DNA from: Corynebacterium doosanense CAU 212 = DSM 45436
Lineage (GTDB): Bacteria > Actinomycetota > Actinomycetes > Mycobacteriales > Mycobacteriaceae
DNA length: 64,000 nt
Reading direction: 5' to 3'
Assembly: GCF_000767055.1 (NCBI RefSeq)
Contig: NZ_CP006764.1
Coordinates: forward strand, 1,116,001 to 1,180,000
Shown: positions 1 through 8,341 of the stretch, piece by piece
Layout: each line of letters begins with the position of its first letter
Position numbering within the stretch: position 1 is the first letter of the stretch
Program-made: the position numbers and the translations under genes
The notes under the pieces: generated by a model
What the model saw: only the letters and a program-made list of their open reading frames with translations
What the model was told of the DNA's origin: nothing
Databases searched by the model: none

Positions 1-1439
1 GCGAGGGCGACCCGCTGGCGCTGCCCGCCGGAGAGGGTGAGGCCCCGTTCGCCGACCACGGTGTCCATGCCGTCGTCGAGGCGCGCGATGAACTCCGAGG
101 CCTGGGCGATGTCCGCGGCCCGGGCGACCTCCTCGTCGGAGTAGTGCGCTCCCATGGTGAGGTTCTCGCGGATTGACGCGGAGATGAGCAGCGCGTCGTC
201 GAAGACGCAGGTGACCCGGGAGCGGATGTCGGCGTCGCGCAGCTCGGTGAAGGCCGCGCTGCCCCCGGGGCCCGAGAGTCGGAACTCGCCCGCGTCGGGG
301 CAGTAGAAACCACCGGCCAGCTGCACCGCCATCGTCTTGCCCGCCCCGGGCGGGCCGATGAGCGCGAGCACCGAACCCGGTTCGGCGGTGAGTGTCAGCC
401 CGTTGAGGATGCCGCGGAAGTGCACGTCATCCAGCTCGAGGCCGAGCGGGCCGTCCGGCAGAGCGACGGGGGAGGGCGGATCGGTGTGCTCGGGCGTGAG
501 GGCGAGGACGTCGTCGATACGCTCCACCGAGCTCATGCCCAGCTGGATGGTGATGTACATCGAGGTGAGCAGGGACACCGTCGAGGTCAGTGTCATGAGG
601 TACGCGGTGAAGGCGAAGAACGTTCCCACGGTGAGCTCACCCTGCCGGGTGAGCAGCGCGCCGAGGACGATGGTGATGATGAGCGCGATGCGCGGGAGCT
701 CCGTGAGCAGCGGTTGGAACCGGGCTGTGAGTTTCGCCGTGCGCATTTTGATGGCGAAGAGCGCGCGAGACAGGGAGTCCAGGCGATGGGTCTCCCGGTC
801 CTCCTGCGCGAAGGCCTTGACCACACGCACGCCGGAGACCGTCTGCTCCACGTGGGTGGCCACGTCGGCGGTGGCCTGCTGGGCAGTCCATGTCGCCGCG
901 TACAGCGACTTCCGCGAGCGCCCGGCGAGCAGGATGAGCAGGGGCACGACGGCCAGGGCCACCAGCGTCAGCACGGGCGAGATCCCCGCCATGATGACCA
1001 GGACCAAGGCGAGCTGCACCACCCGGGAGATGAGCAGCGGGCCCTGGGAGATGACGGTCTGGAGGCCGCCGAGGTCACTGATCGCGCGGGAGACGACCTG
1101 GCCGGTGATGATGTTGTCCTGGCCGGGGCCGTCGAGACGCTGGAGCGTGGCCAGCAGTCGCACTCGGATGTCGTGCTGCGTGTCCACCGACAGTCGCGAC
1201 GCGCAGTAGCGCCGGACGAACTGGAAAGCGTACTCCGCCAGTGCGACGCCGATGAGCGTGACGACGACCCTGCTCACCGATCCGTCGCGGGCACCGGTGG
1301 CGACGTCGATGGCCGAGCCGGTGAGCAGGGGAACCGCTGTCTGCAGAGCGACGGCCGCCACCGCCGTGAGCACGGCGGCGGCGGTGATCCAGCGGCGCTG
1401 CTTCAGCGCGGAGAGGATGAGTCCTGTGCCGCGACTCAC
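1..1439 (-). CDS. ABC exporter, fused permease-ATPase (3' end outside window)
   Basis: Type I ABC exporter half-transporter. Substrate cannot be told from sequence. Read leftward from GTG at 1439, the first ~300 residues are hydrophobic helices alternating with polar coupling segments, as in an MsbA-type membrane domain. The nucleotide-binding domain follows: Walker A GPPGAGKT lies near 335-375 and the signature LSGGQRQRVAL near 1-40, where the window ends. Walker B, D-loop and H-loop are therefore not visible. The GTG overlaps the TGA of the upstream gene (GTGA), so the two are probably translationally coupled. A second half-transporter may lie to the left. Drug, lipid or siderophore export are all possible. 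Confidence 0.93.
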   Translation of the reverse strand, partial: MSRGTGLILSALKQRRWITAAAVLTAVAAVALQTAVPLLTGSAIDVATGARDGSVSRVVVTLIGVALAEYAFQFVRRYCASRLSVDTQHDIRVRLLATLQRLDGPGQDNIITGQVVSRAISDLGGLQTVISQGPLLISRVVQLALVLVIMAGISPVLTLVALAVVPLLILLAGRSRKSLYAATWTAQQATADVATHVEQTVSGVRVVKAFAQEDRETHRLDSLSRALFAIKMRTAKLTARFQPLLTELPRIALIITIVLGALLTRQGELTVGTFFAFTAYLMTLTSTVSLLTSMYITIQLGMSSVERIDDVLALTPEHTDPPSPVALPDGPLGLELDDVHFRGILNGLTLTAEPGSVLALIGPPGAGKTMAVQLAGGFYCPDAGEFRLSGPGGSAAFTELRDADIRSRVTCVFDDALLISASIRENLTMGAHYSDEEVARAADIAQASEFIARLDDGMDTVVGERGLTLSGGQRQRVAL

Positions 1440-2404
1440 TTAGCGTCGGATTCGTGGACCTTTGAACCCTCGGTCATCGCGGAGAGGGCGAGGCGGTCAA
1501 GCTCCTCGTCCTCCTTCACGTCGCCGGTCAGGGACTTGTCGTCGGGCTCGTCGTCCTTGCGGAAGCGGTTGACCAGGCTGGCCAGCCCGTTCCTCTTCTC
1601 GGAGGGGTTCTTCGGCTCGTCCTTCGTGTCGCCGGCCGGGGCGGGCGCGGCGAACTGCGCGGGAACCGCACCGAGGGAGGTGGTGGAGTTTTCGATGAGG
1701 TCGCTGGCGAGGCGTCGGTTAGCGAGACCACCCAGCACGGCGCCGATGCCCAGCGGCATGATCTTGCCGACCCAGCTGCGCATCATGCGCTTGGAGACCT
1801 GCTTCAGCGCCATCTTGGTGAGGCGGCTGTTGGCGTTGCTCAGGGTCGGGGCGGAGAACTTGCCCAGGATGGTGCCGGGGGAGAAGGAGCCGGCCGAGCC
1901 GGGCTGGGTGATGTCACCGACCATGGCCTCGATGACCGCCACACCCTTGGATCCCAGCAGGGTGAGCAGCACCAGCGCACGACGACGCTCGGGGTTGCGG
2001 ATGTCCACGCCGCGCAGGTGAGCGCTGGCCATGGTGTAAAAGGCGGCGGCGTCGAGGAAGAGCACGGACTCCCCGGCAATGGCCGCCGTGCCGGTGGCCA
2101 GGCCGATGCCCGGGACCGCGGCGGCAGCACCGGCGGAGGCGCCGGAGCCGCTGGCCAGGCGGATGAAGTGCTTGTCGATCAGCCGCTGGATCTCCTCCGG
2201 CGAGGCCTTCGGGTTCTTCCGGCGCAGGCGTCCGACGTAGCTCTCGATGGTGGAGGACTGCATGGAGACCGCGCGGTCGAGCGTGGAGATGAAGGACTTG
2301 CCCACCACGCCGAGGTTCTTCTCCAGGCCCTGGGTGCTCTCGCCCAGGTTGTTCATCAGTTCATCCTGGGTCTGGGTGTTCTGGGGGGTCTGCGAATCTG
2401 ACAT
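1436..2404 (-). CDS. Uncharacterised membrane-associated protein
   Basis: Conserved-looking protein of 322 residues with no catalytic motif I recognise. Residues ~1-80 are polar and helical. Residues ~90-145 form a Gly/Ala-rich hydrophobic stretch (GASAGAAAAVPGIGLATG and following) that could insert in or pair with the membrane. A second hydrophobic patch lies near 210-235. The last ~80 residues are charged and probably disordered. The Gly/Ala segment is loosely reminiscent of EcsC-type proteins, but I would not assign that family. AAAGGAG lies 7-8 bases before the ATG. The gene heads a unit with the ABC exporter and overlaps it by 4 bases, so a role linked to that exporter is the best inference. 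Confidence 0.8.
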   Translation of the reverse strand: MSDSQTPQNTQTQDELMNNLGESTQGLEKNLGVVGKSFISTLDRAVSMQSSTIESYVGRLRRKNPKASPEEIQRLIDKHFIRLASGSGASAGAAAAVPGIGLATGTAAIAGESVLFLDAAAFYTMASAHLRGVDIRNPERRRALVLLTLLGSKGVAVIEAMVGDITQPGSAGSFSPGTILGKFSAPTLSNANSRLTKMALKQVSKRMMRSWVGKIMPLGIGAVLGGLANRRLASDLIENSTTSLGAVPAQFAAPAPAGDTKDEPKNPSEKRNGLASLVNRFRKDDEPDDKSLTGDVKEDEELDRLALSAMTEGSKVHESDAK

Positions 2405-2576
2405 GATTCTCCTTTGTCGTGTGGCCGACGCTGTGGGTGGTAGCGGCGGGCCGCATAAATAAATATTGTCTGCGGTAATTCTCGTCCGGCAATTCTAGGC
2501 GGAAGTACGCCGTGCCGGCAGAACCGGCCCCGGGACTGACAGGCAATGTCCACGTTCTCGTTCTAGGTTGGAGCCC

Positions 2577-4139
2577 ATGACAAACCCCAGCGCACAGGCA
2601 CCTACGGTACAGACCACCGCCGGATGGGTCAGTGGCCTCATCGACGAGGAGCTGGGAATCCGCAGCTGGCGCGGCGTTCCGTTCGGCGCCGACACGTCGG
2701 GTGCGTTGCGCTTCCACGCTCCGCGGCCGGCCGATCCCTGGACGGGGATCCGGGAATGTGTGCACTACGGCGAACCCGCGCCCCAGCCGACGTACTCGTG
2801 GACCGACCGGATCCTCGGTGACGAGGACTGCCTGCACCTGGACATCGTGCGCCCGGACAACGAGGACGCGGACCTTCCCGCGGTGGTCTACTTCCACGGC
2901 GGGTCCTTCGTGGTGGGTTCCTCCTTCGAGCCGGTCCTGCGCGGCACCAATTTCGCCCGGGAGCTCGGGGTGGTCTACGTCTCCGTCAACTTCCGCCTGG
3001 GTGTGCTGGGTTATCTGGACATGAGGTCGATCGGCGACGACGCGGTGGCCACCCCGGCGCTGCACGACCAGCTGCTGGCCCTGCACTGGGTGCAGGACAA
3101 CATCGCGGCCTTCGGTGGGGACCCGGGAAAGGTCACCATCATGGGCGAATCCGCCGGCGGGGGAGCCGTGCTCACGCTGATGACCGCCGCGGGCACGCAG
3201 GGGCTGTTCCACGGGGCCGTCGCCCAGTCGCCGCCGCTCGCGCAGATCCACTCCCGGGCGCAGTCCATGATGTGGACCCGCAAGCTGCTCCACCACCTCG
3301 CGCTCTCGCGACACGCGGAGCTCAGTGAGATCAGGGAGCTCGACGCCGCGGATCTCGTCCGCGCCGGGCAGTCGATGATGTGGCGCGGCGGCGAGCTGCT
3401 CCAGCTCAACTCCTGTTTCGCACCCACCGTCGACGGCGAACTGCTCCAGTCTCATCCGCTCACCGCCTTCGAGCGCGGCGACGAGCACCCGGTGCCGCTG
3501 ATCATCGGCACCAACGCGGACGAGGCGAGCTTCGGCAAATTCATCTACCAGCGCATGTCCCGGCGCACCCGGGCCTCCGGGCGGTTCCTCAGCGTCTACG
3601 ACCCCGCCGGGGCCGAGGCCGTGCTCGCCGCCTACGACTCCGCGACCTCGCGGGAGGAGTTCGCCAGCCTGCTCGCCGACGCCATCTTCTGGGCGCCCAC
3701 CGTGCGCGCTGCCTCGGCGCACAGCACGATCGCCCCCACGTGGATGTACCGCTTCGACTACGCCCCGCAGGCCCTGAAGATGCTCGGCCTGGGTGCCATG
3801 CACACCGTCGAGCTCTCCGCCGTCTTCGGCGAACCTCACGCCTCTCGCGCCGGAACACTCTCGCGCTTCGGCGGGATGAACGGCTTCACCGAGGTGGCCG
3901 AATTCATGCAGTCCCACTGGAAGTCCTTCCTCCATGACGGCCAGCCCCTGGACAGCTGGCCGCGGTACCGGCAGGACGGGCGGCAGACGATGGTGTTCGA
4001 CTCCGAACCCAGCCTCGAGTCGGACCCCAAGGCGGAGAAGCGGCGCGCCTGGGAGAAGTTCCACATGACCTCCTGGGGGATGGGCCGGCCGGAGCTGACG
4101 GCGGAACTCGGCCTGGAAGTGGTCGAGGGGCTCGAGTGA
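2577..4139 (+). CDS. Type-B carboxylesterase (para-nitrobenzyl-esterase-like)
   Basis: Serine esterase of the carboxylesterase/cholinesterase family, hydrolysing carboxylic esters, probably in the cytoplasm because no signal peptide is seen. The length of 520 residues is normal for the family. Visible motifs are EDCLHLDI (84-90), the oxyanion-hole HGGS (107-110) and the nucleophile elbow GESAGGG with Ser192. Candidate acid and base lie in GTNADEASFG and MHTVELS. ATG 2577 was chosen over an in-frame TTG at 2568 because only the ATG has purine-rich sequence (AGG/GGAG) upstream. It is divergent from the membrane-protein gene and stands alone, so no pathway is implied. Confidence 0.93.
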   Translation: MTNPSAQAPTVQTTAGWVSGLIDEELGIRSWRGVPFGADTSGALRFHAPRPADPWTGIRECVHYGEPAPQPTYSWTDRILGDEDCLHLDIVRPDNEDADLPAVVYFHGGSFVVGSSFEPVLRGTNFARELGVVYVSVNFRLGVLGYLDMRSIGDDAVATPALHDQLLALHWVQDNIAAFGGDPGKVTIMGESAGGGAVLTLMTAAGTQGLFHGAVAQSPPLAQIHSRAQSMMWTRKLLHHLALSRHAELSEIRELDAADLVRAGQSMMWRGGELLQLNSCFAPTVDGELLQSHPLTAFERGDEHPVPLIIGTNADEASFGKFIYQRMSRRTRASGRFLSVYDPAGAEAVLAAYDSATSREEFASLLADAIFWAPTVRAASAHSTIAPTWMYRFDYAPQALKMLGLGAMHTVELSAVFGEPHASRAGTLSRFGGMNGFTEVAEFMQSHWKSFLHDGQPLDSWPRYRQDGRQTMVFDSEPSLESDPKAEKRRAWEKFHMTSWGMGRPELTAELGLEVVEGLE

Positions 4140-4259
4140 CGGTCCGCGCATTCCGGGCGGGTACCGCATCGGAGGACTAAGCTTGTCTGGGATCGTCGGA
4201 GACACCTATGCGCCGGCGGTTTTGACACTTGCGTCTTTAGGGAAGGACCCTGCCCCACC

Positions 4260-5075
4260 ATGAGCTTCTTTGAGGACATCGCCGCAGCGCTCGACGCCGA
4301 GGGCATCGAATCCCGAGTCAACGACGACACCATGTTCGTGCCCATCACCTCGGAGCTGGAGATCCAGTTTGTTGAGATCGATCCGATCATCCCGGCCGCG
4401 AACGTCTACATCGCCGCCGCGGACGTCGACGAGGACGACGAGGACTTCGAGGCCGTGCTCGTGTCCGTGGTCTTCTCCGTGGAGGACGCGGTGGAGACCG
4501 TCGCCCGCAACGTGGCCAGCGACCAAGTGGTCACCGTGCTCCGGGACCTGCTCGAGGGCACCGACGAGCGCATCGGGGACCTGGAGTTCTTCCAGGACTC
4601 GAGCAACGCCAACCTCGTCCGGGCAGAGGTCGGGGAGAACTCCGAGATCCAGGTGCTCGTGGAAATTATCGACGGCGCCCCCAGCGCCGTCGTGCAGTTC
4701 ACCGTGCTGGGAACCAGCGCCGACGGCCTGCTCGACCAGGCCATCGACGAGCTCTGGGAATCCGACGGAGACGCCGAGCTCAGCGACGAGGACCGCCAGC
4801 GCCTCTTCGCCGACCTGCAGTCCGACGACACCGACGAGATCCTCAGCCTGGGCGCGTTCACGGACTTCGACAAGCTCTTCGACGTGCTCTCCCTCGCCGC
4901 CGACCAGGCCGAGGACTGGGAGGAGCAGCTCGATCCCTTCGATGCCGAGGACTTCGATGAGCCAGATGTCTACGACATCTTCGGCGAGGATGACGGGGAC
5001 GACGGGGACGACGAGGACTTTGACGACGAAGACACCGAGGACGAGGATTCTGACGACTCTCTCGACACCGACTAG
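4260..5075 (+). CDS. YbjN-like protein with acidic C-terminal tail
   Basis: Protein of 271 residues. Two tandem alpha/beta segments are visible: residues ~1-90, opening MSFFEDIAAALDAEGI, and ~95-165. Both resemble the YbjN / type III chaperone-like fold, whose bacterial members are poorly characterised. The last ~45 residues are almost entirely Asp/Glu with a few Phe/Tyr, giving a strongly acidic, probably disordered tail. There are no membrane segments or signal peptide. GGAAGGA precedes the ATG by about 11 bases. A 12-bp hairpin with a short T-run downstream (5158-5197) may end its transcript. The family assignment is by pattern only. Confidence 0.7.
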   Translation: MSFFEDIAAALDAEGIESRVNDDTMFVPITSELEIQFVEIDPIIPAANVYIAAADVDEDDEDFEAVLVSVVFSVEDAVETVARNVASDQVVTVLRDLLEGTDERIGDLEFFQDSSNANLVRAEVGENSEIQVLVEIIDGAPSAVVQFTVLGTSADGLLDQAIDELWESDGDAELSDEDRQRLFADLQSDDTDEILSLGAFTDFDKLFDVLSLAADQAEDWEEQLDPFDAEDFDEPDVYDIFGEDDGDDGDDEDFDDEDTEDEDSDDSLDTD

Positions 5076-5109
5076 AACTGACCGGACACGGCAGTCTCAG
5101 GTAGCTCCC

Positions 5110-5148
5110 ACCTAAATAGGTCAACCCCCGCCGAAAAATAGGTTTACC
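5110..5148 (+). promoter_or_regulatory. Candidate operator: palindrome and 22-bp-spaced direct repeats before fmdB
   Basis: ACCTA-AA-TAGGT (5110-5121) is a perfect inverted repeat. The element AAATAGGT..ACC occurs twice, at 5114-5126 and 5136-5148, exactly 22 bp apart, about two helical turns, each copy containing GGT-N2-ACC. Such phasing is typical of cooperative repressor or activator sites. The regulator is unknown; formamidase genes are often nitrogen-controlled, but the site does not look like the AmtR consensus I remember. Confidence 0.45.
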
Positions 5149-5157
5149 CTGGATGGT

Positions 5158-5197
5158 ATTGCGGGCCGCACTTGCACCAGCAATGGCGGCCCGCAAT
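5158..5197 (+). terminator. 12-bp stem-loop in fmdB leader (terminator or attenuator)
   Basis: ATTGCGGGCCGC (5158-5169) pairs perfectly with GCGGCCCGCAAT (5186-5197) across a 16-nt loop, followed by TTCTCT. It is strong enough for intrinsic termination of the YbjN-like gene. If the fmdB promoter overlaps the repeats at 5110-5148, the same hairpin would instead sit in the fmdB 5' leader, 33 bases before its ribosome-binding site. Confidence 0.6.
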
Positions 5198-5246
5198 TTC
5201 TCTACCCAGGTGTTCAAATCGGAGATCCCAGAAGGAGCTTTCCCCC

Positions 5247-5546
5247 ATGCCGTGGTACGAGTTCAGATGCGATGCAGGACATACGAAGGAAGAACGTATG
5301 CCCATGTCCAGTGAGACAAGGGAAATCGAATGCCCCACCTGCGGGGACGTCGCGACCCGACGCATCAGCGTGACCAGTGCCCCGAAGATGAATTCCGCCC
5401 GCTCGTCGGTGATCAGCAGCGCTATCTCGGACGCCGAGAACTCCGCGCACGCCCCGGCCGTGGTGAATTCTCTCCCGCAGTCAGGTAACACACGGGCGAC
5501 CCCCGTGTCGCACAACCCGCAGCACGCTCATCTTCCCAGACCCTGA
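5247..5546 (+). CDS. fmdB: FmdB-family zinc-ribbon protein
   Basis: Small protein of 99 residues of the FmdB regulatory family, named for the gene beside formamidase in Methylophilus. The expected opening (MPWYEFRC) and a Cys-Pro-x-Cys knuckle (C29, C32) are present. The first knuckle is degenerate: only C8 is kept and its partner position is occupied by Gly-His (G11, H12). Zinc binding, if any, would have to use C8/H12/C29/C32. The C-terminal 60 residues are Ser/Asn/Pro-rich and probably disordered. AGAAGGAG lies 9 bases before ATG 5247. It is 22 bp upstream of fmdA, so the two are almost certainly co-transcribed. Role inferred: regulation or maturation of formamidase. Confidence 0.85.
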   Translation: MPWYEFRCDAGHTKEERMPMSSETREIECPTCGDVATRRISVTSAPKMNSARSSVISSAISDAENSAHAPAVVNSLPQSGNTRATPVSHNPQHAHLPRP

Positions 5547-5568
5547 TCCACCCCACCCAGGAGGCATC

Positions 5569-6825
5569 ATGCCGCAGAACATTTTCCCGCTGGATTCCGC
5601 CAAGAGCTTCGCCGAGCAGGAGAAGCTCGGCCACAACCGCTGGCACCCCGACATCCCGCCGGTGTACACCGTCAAGCCCGGAGATACCTTCCGCGTGGAC
5701 TGCCGCGAGTGGTTCGACGGAGCCATCAAGAACGACGACAGCGCGGACGACATCCGCGACGCGCCGCTGCACAAAGTCCACACCCTGTCCGGCCCGTTCC
5801 GCATCGAGGGCGCCAGGCCCGGTGACCTGCTCGTCGTCGACATCCTCGACGTCGGCCCGATCCCCCAGGAAGAGGGACCGCTGGCGGGTCAGGGCTGGGG
5901 CTACACCGGCATCTTCGCCAAGAAGAACGGCGGCAGCTTCCTCACCGACCAGTTCCCCGACGCTTACAAGGCCGTGTGGGACTTCAACGGCCAGAAGGCC
6001 ACGTCGCGCCACATTCCGGGCGTGGAGTTCACCGGAATCATCCACCCGGGTCTGATGGGCACGGCACCGTCGCCGTCGCTGCTCAAGACGTGGAACCAGC
6101 GCGAGGCCGCGCTCATCGCCACCGATCCCGACCGCGTCCCGCCGCTGGCGCTTCCCCCGGAGCCGAACGGGGCGATCCTCGGCGGGGTCTCCGAGCAGGA
6201 CTTCGACCGCGTCGCCTCCGAGGGTGCCCGCACGGCCCCGCCGCGTGAGAACGGCGGCAACCAGGACATCAAGAACCTGTCCAAGGGCACCCGCGTGTTC
6301 TACCCCGTGTTTGTCGACGGCGCGAACTTCTCCGTCGGCGACCTGCACTTCTCCCAGGGCGACGGCGAGATCACCTTCTGTGGCGGCATCGAGATGGGCG
6401 GCTTCATCGACTTCCATGTCGACGTCATCAAGGGCGGCATGGAGAAGTACGGCGTGAAAGAGAACGCGATCTTCATGCCGGGCAACGTCGAGCCGCGCCA
6501 CAGCCAGTGGCTGGCCTTCTCGGGAACCTCCGTCACCCTCGACGGCGAGCAGCGTTACCTGGATTCGCACCTGGCGTACCAGCGCGCCTGCCTGCACGCG
6601 ATCGAGTACCTCACCACGTTCGGCTGGTCCCCGGAGCAGGCTTACCTGCTGCTCGGTGCGGCGCCGATCGAGGGCCGTTTCTCCGGCGTGGTGGACATCC
6701 CCAACGCGTGTGCCACGGTCTACCTGCCCACGGACGTCTTCAACATTGACATCCGTCCGGGCGCGGGCGATCCGCCGCAGATTGACGCGGGCATCGGTGC
6801 CCCGCACTCGTCGTTCAACGGCTGA
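5569..6825 (+). CDS. fmdA: Formamidase / acetamidase FmdA
   Basis: Amidohydrolase of the formamidase/acetamidase family, releasing ammonia and formate (or acetate) from short-chain amides in the cytoplasm. At 418 residues it has the usual family length. Recognisable blocks are HNRWHPDIPP (residues 22-31), the VKPGDTFRVDCREWFDG segment, the TGIIHPGLMGTAPS block near 157-170, and GGIEMGGFIDFHVDVIKGG near 270-288. AGGAGGC lies just before the ATG. It is the second gene of fmdBA and is followed by a perfect rho-independent terminator. It would supply nitrogen from amides. Formamide versus acetamide preference cannot be read from sequence. Confidence 0.93.
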   Translation: MPQNIFPLDSAKSFAEQEKLGHNRWHPDIPPVYTVKPGDTFRVDCREWFDGAIKNDDSADDIRDAPLHKVHTLSGPFRIEGARPGDLLVVDILDVGPIPQEEGPLAGQGWGYTGIFAKKNGGSFLTDQFPDAYKAVWDFNGQKATSRHIPGVEFTGIIHPGLMGTAPSPSLLKTWNQREAALIATDPDRVPPLALPPEPNGAILGGVSEQDFDRVASEGARTAPPRENGGNQDIKNLSKGTRVFYPVFVDGANFSVGDLHFSQGDGEITFCGGIEMGGFIDFHVDVIKGGMEKYGVKENAIFMPGNVEPRHSQWLAFSGTSVTLDGEQRYLDSHLAYQRACLHAIEYLTTFGWSPEQAYLLLGAAPIEGRFSGVVDIPNACATVYLPTDVFNIDIRPGAGDPPQIDAGIGAPHSSFNG

Positions 6826-6839
6826 TCTGTCCTGACTGG

Positions 6840-6873
6840 CGGTGCGGCGAAGGTGATTCGCCGCACCGTTTTT
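6840..6873 (+). terminator. Intrinsic terminator of fmdBA
   Basis: CGGTGCGGCGAA (6840-6851) and TTCGCCGCACCG (6857-6868) form a perfect 12-bp stem with a GGTGA loop, followed by five T. It ends the rightward fmdBA transcript and abuts the stop codon of the convergent dehydrogenase gene. Confidence 0.93.
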
Positions 6874-7686
6874 CTATCCCAGCTGGGAGAAGTCCTCAGC
6901 GGCCTGGACCTGCTCATCGGTCGGGACAACGCCGGTGTAGAGAGTGAACTGCTCGGCGGCCTGCAGAGCGACGACCTCTCCGCCATCGATGGTGGCCTTC
7001 GTTGCGGTGCGGGCGGCCTTGATCAGCGGCGTATCGACGGGATTGGCCACCACATCGAAGATCACGGACGCGTTCTCGATCTCCTGGTGCGTGAAGGCCA
7101 TGGCGTCCGCGTCCGAGCCGAACATGCCCAGCGGGGTGACGTTGACCAGCAGCTCCGCGTCGGCGGGGACGTCTGCGGCGTACTCCCATCCGTAGCGCTC
7201 CGCCAGCGCGGTACCGGTCTCTGCGTTGCGGGCGACGATCGTCCCGGAGATCCCGTGGTCGGCGAGCGCGGCGACCACGGCGTTGGCCATGCCACCTGAG
7301 CCCTTGACCGCGGCCTTGAGGCCGGGGTCGATCTCGTGGCTGGCCAGCAGCGACTTCACGGCGGAGTAGTCGGTGTTGTAGCCGGTGAGTACGCCGTCCT
7401 CGTTGACGATGGTGTTGACGGAGTGGATGCGCTCGGCGGAGGGGTCAAGACCGTCGATCAGCTCGATGACCTCCTGCTTGTACGGCATGGAGACCGCGGC
7501 ACCGCGGATACCCAGGCCACGGATTCCGGCGATGGCCTGCGTGATGTTGACAGGGGCGACGGCCTTGTACAGGTAGTTCAGGTCGAGCTCGGCGAAGAGC
7601 CAGTTGTGGAAGCGGACCCCGTGGTTTGACGGGCGCGCGGCCAGCGAGATGCACAGGGTGGTGTCTTTGTTGACTTTGTTAACCAT
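6874..7686 (-). CDS. Shikimate 5-dehydrogenase-like protein (AroE paralogue)
   Basis: NAD(P)-dependent dehydrogenase of the shikimate/quinate family, 270 residues. Visible are the N-terminal substrate domain with the catalytic lysine in SMPYKQEV (K70), the paired aspartate in NTD (D106), and the nucleotide-binding turn KGSGGMA (128-134). A C-terminal helix (ALQAAEQFTLYTG) is typical of the family. The sequence diverges from canonical AroE (YSAVKSLL after NTD), so it may act on quinate or another ring acid rather than serve the core pathway. ATG 7686 was chosen because similarity begins there; no Shine-Dalgarno is seen and TAACCT lies about 11 bases upstream, so the mRNA may be near-leaderless. 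It lies 40 bp downstream of the next gene, on the same strand. Confidence 0.87.
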   Translation of the reverse strand: MVNKVNKDTTLCISLAARPSNHGVRFHNWLFAELDLNYLYKAVAPVNITQAIAGIRGLGIRGAAVSMPYKQEVIELIDGLDPSAERIHSVNTIVNEDGVLTGYNTDYSAVKSLLASHEIDPGLKAAVKGSGGMANAVVAALADHGISGTIVARNAETGTALAERYGWEYAADVPADAELLVNVTPLGMFGSDADAMAFTHQEIENASVIFDVVANPVDTPLIKAARTATKATIDGGEVVALQAAEQFTLYTGVVPTDEQVQAAEDFSQLG

Positions 7687-7726
7687 GGGACTGAGGTTAG
7701 ACGAATCCGTGGGATACCGGGGAAGC

Positions 7727-8230
7727 TCAGGCGGCGTCGCGGAAGCCGGCGAAGAGTGAGGCGGGGGAGCGGAGGGGCTGGAAGGATCCGTCGACAAGCC
7801 AGACAAACGTGGGGCTGACCTCGTGGGAGATCTCGTGCACGGCGTCGATGCTGTCGTTGCCGATGAGGGCGCGGATCCAGGACTCGGCGTGTGAGGGGGA
7901 GACGTCGGCGCCGCCGGGATCGGTGATACGCACCGAGATGACGTAGGCGGGTTCGCGGTCCTCGCCATAACCCAGGACCCGTGCCCGGGCTCGTGGGCCG
8001 ACCCGGTGCCGGGTGAGGGTGGCCGTCAGCTGGAAGTGCCCGTCGACGCGGGGGAGATCGACGGACGGCGGGCGCCAGGACGCCATGGGCCGGGCGAGTG
8101 AGCGCGGGTGGCGGATCACGGTGGACAGCATTCCGAGCGTGCGGGGATGGAGGCGGACGAGACGCTCGGCGAGCTCGGCCGGGGTGGTGTCGAGTACTGC
8201 GGATATGGAGTTCTTCCTCATGGTTTTCAT
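7727..8230 (-). CDS. Hypothetical protein, 167 residues
   Basis: I recognise no family. The protein is soluble, with a charged amphipathic N-terminal half (LAERLVRLHPRTLGMLS), a beta-rich middle (FQLTATLTRHRVGP onward) and a second helical region (HAESWIRALIGNDSIDAVHE). There are no cysteines, membrane segments or catalytic signature. Start is at ATG 8230 or the in-frame ATG 8221; neither has a strong Shine-Dalgarno. It is divergent from the MFS exporter, with a perfect 19-bp palindrome in between, and is followed on the same strand by the shikimate-dehydrogenase-like gene. That makes co-regulation with the exporter plausible. Confidence 0.65.
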   Translation of the reverse strand: MKTMRKNSISAVLDTTPAELAERLVRLHPRTLGMLSTVIRHPRSLARPMASWRPPSVDLPRVDGHFQLTATLTRHRVGPRARARVLGYGEDREPAYVISVRITDPGGADVSPSHAESWIRALIGNDSIDAVHEISHEVSPTFVWLVDGSFQPLRSPASLFAGFRDAA

Positions 8231-8263
8231 GCCCCGAACAATAGGAGACGGTATGGACACCGG

Positions 8264-8282
8264 TGTTCGAATGATTCGAACA
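8264..8282. promoter_or_regulatory. Perfect palindromic operator in a divergent intergenic region
   Basis: TGTTCGAATGATTCGAACA: an 8-bp perfect inverted repeat with a 3-bp spacer, between the hypothetical gene (start 8230) and the MFS gene (start 8342). The half-site order is the reverse of the actinobacterial LexA box (TCGAAC-N4-GTTCGA), so a LexA site is not proposed. A TetR/MarR/GntR-type dimer would fit. Confidence 0.6.
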
Positions 8283-8341
8283 GATGTTTGTTTATGCATG
8301 AGCCTGCCGGTTTGACCCGGGGGTCTAAGGTGGGTGGCAAC

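Noticed and set aside
8264..8282. LexA/SOS box before the MFS gene
   Set aside because: Half-sites are in reverse order to the actinobacterial LexA box (TCGAAC-N4-GTTCGA), so I list it as an unknown operator.
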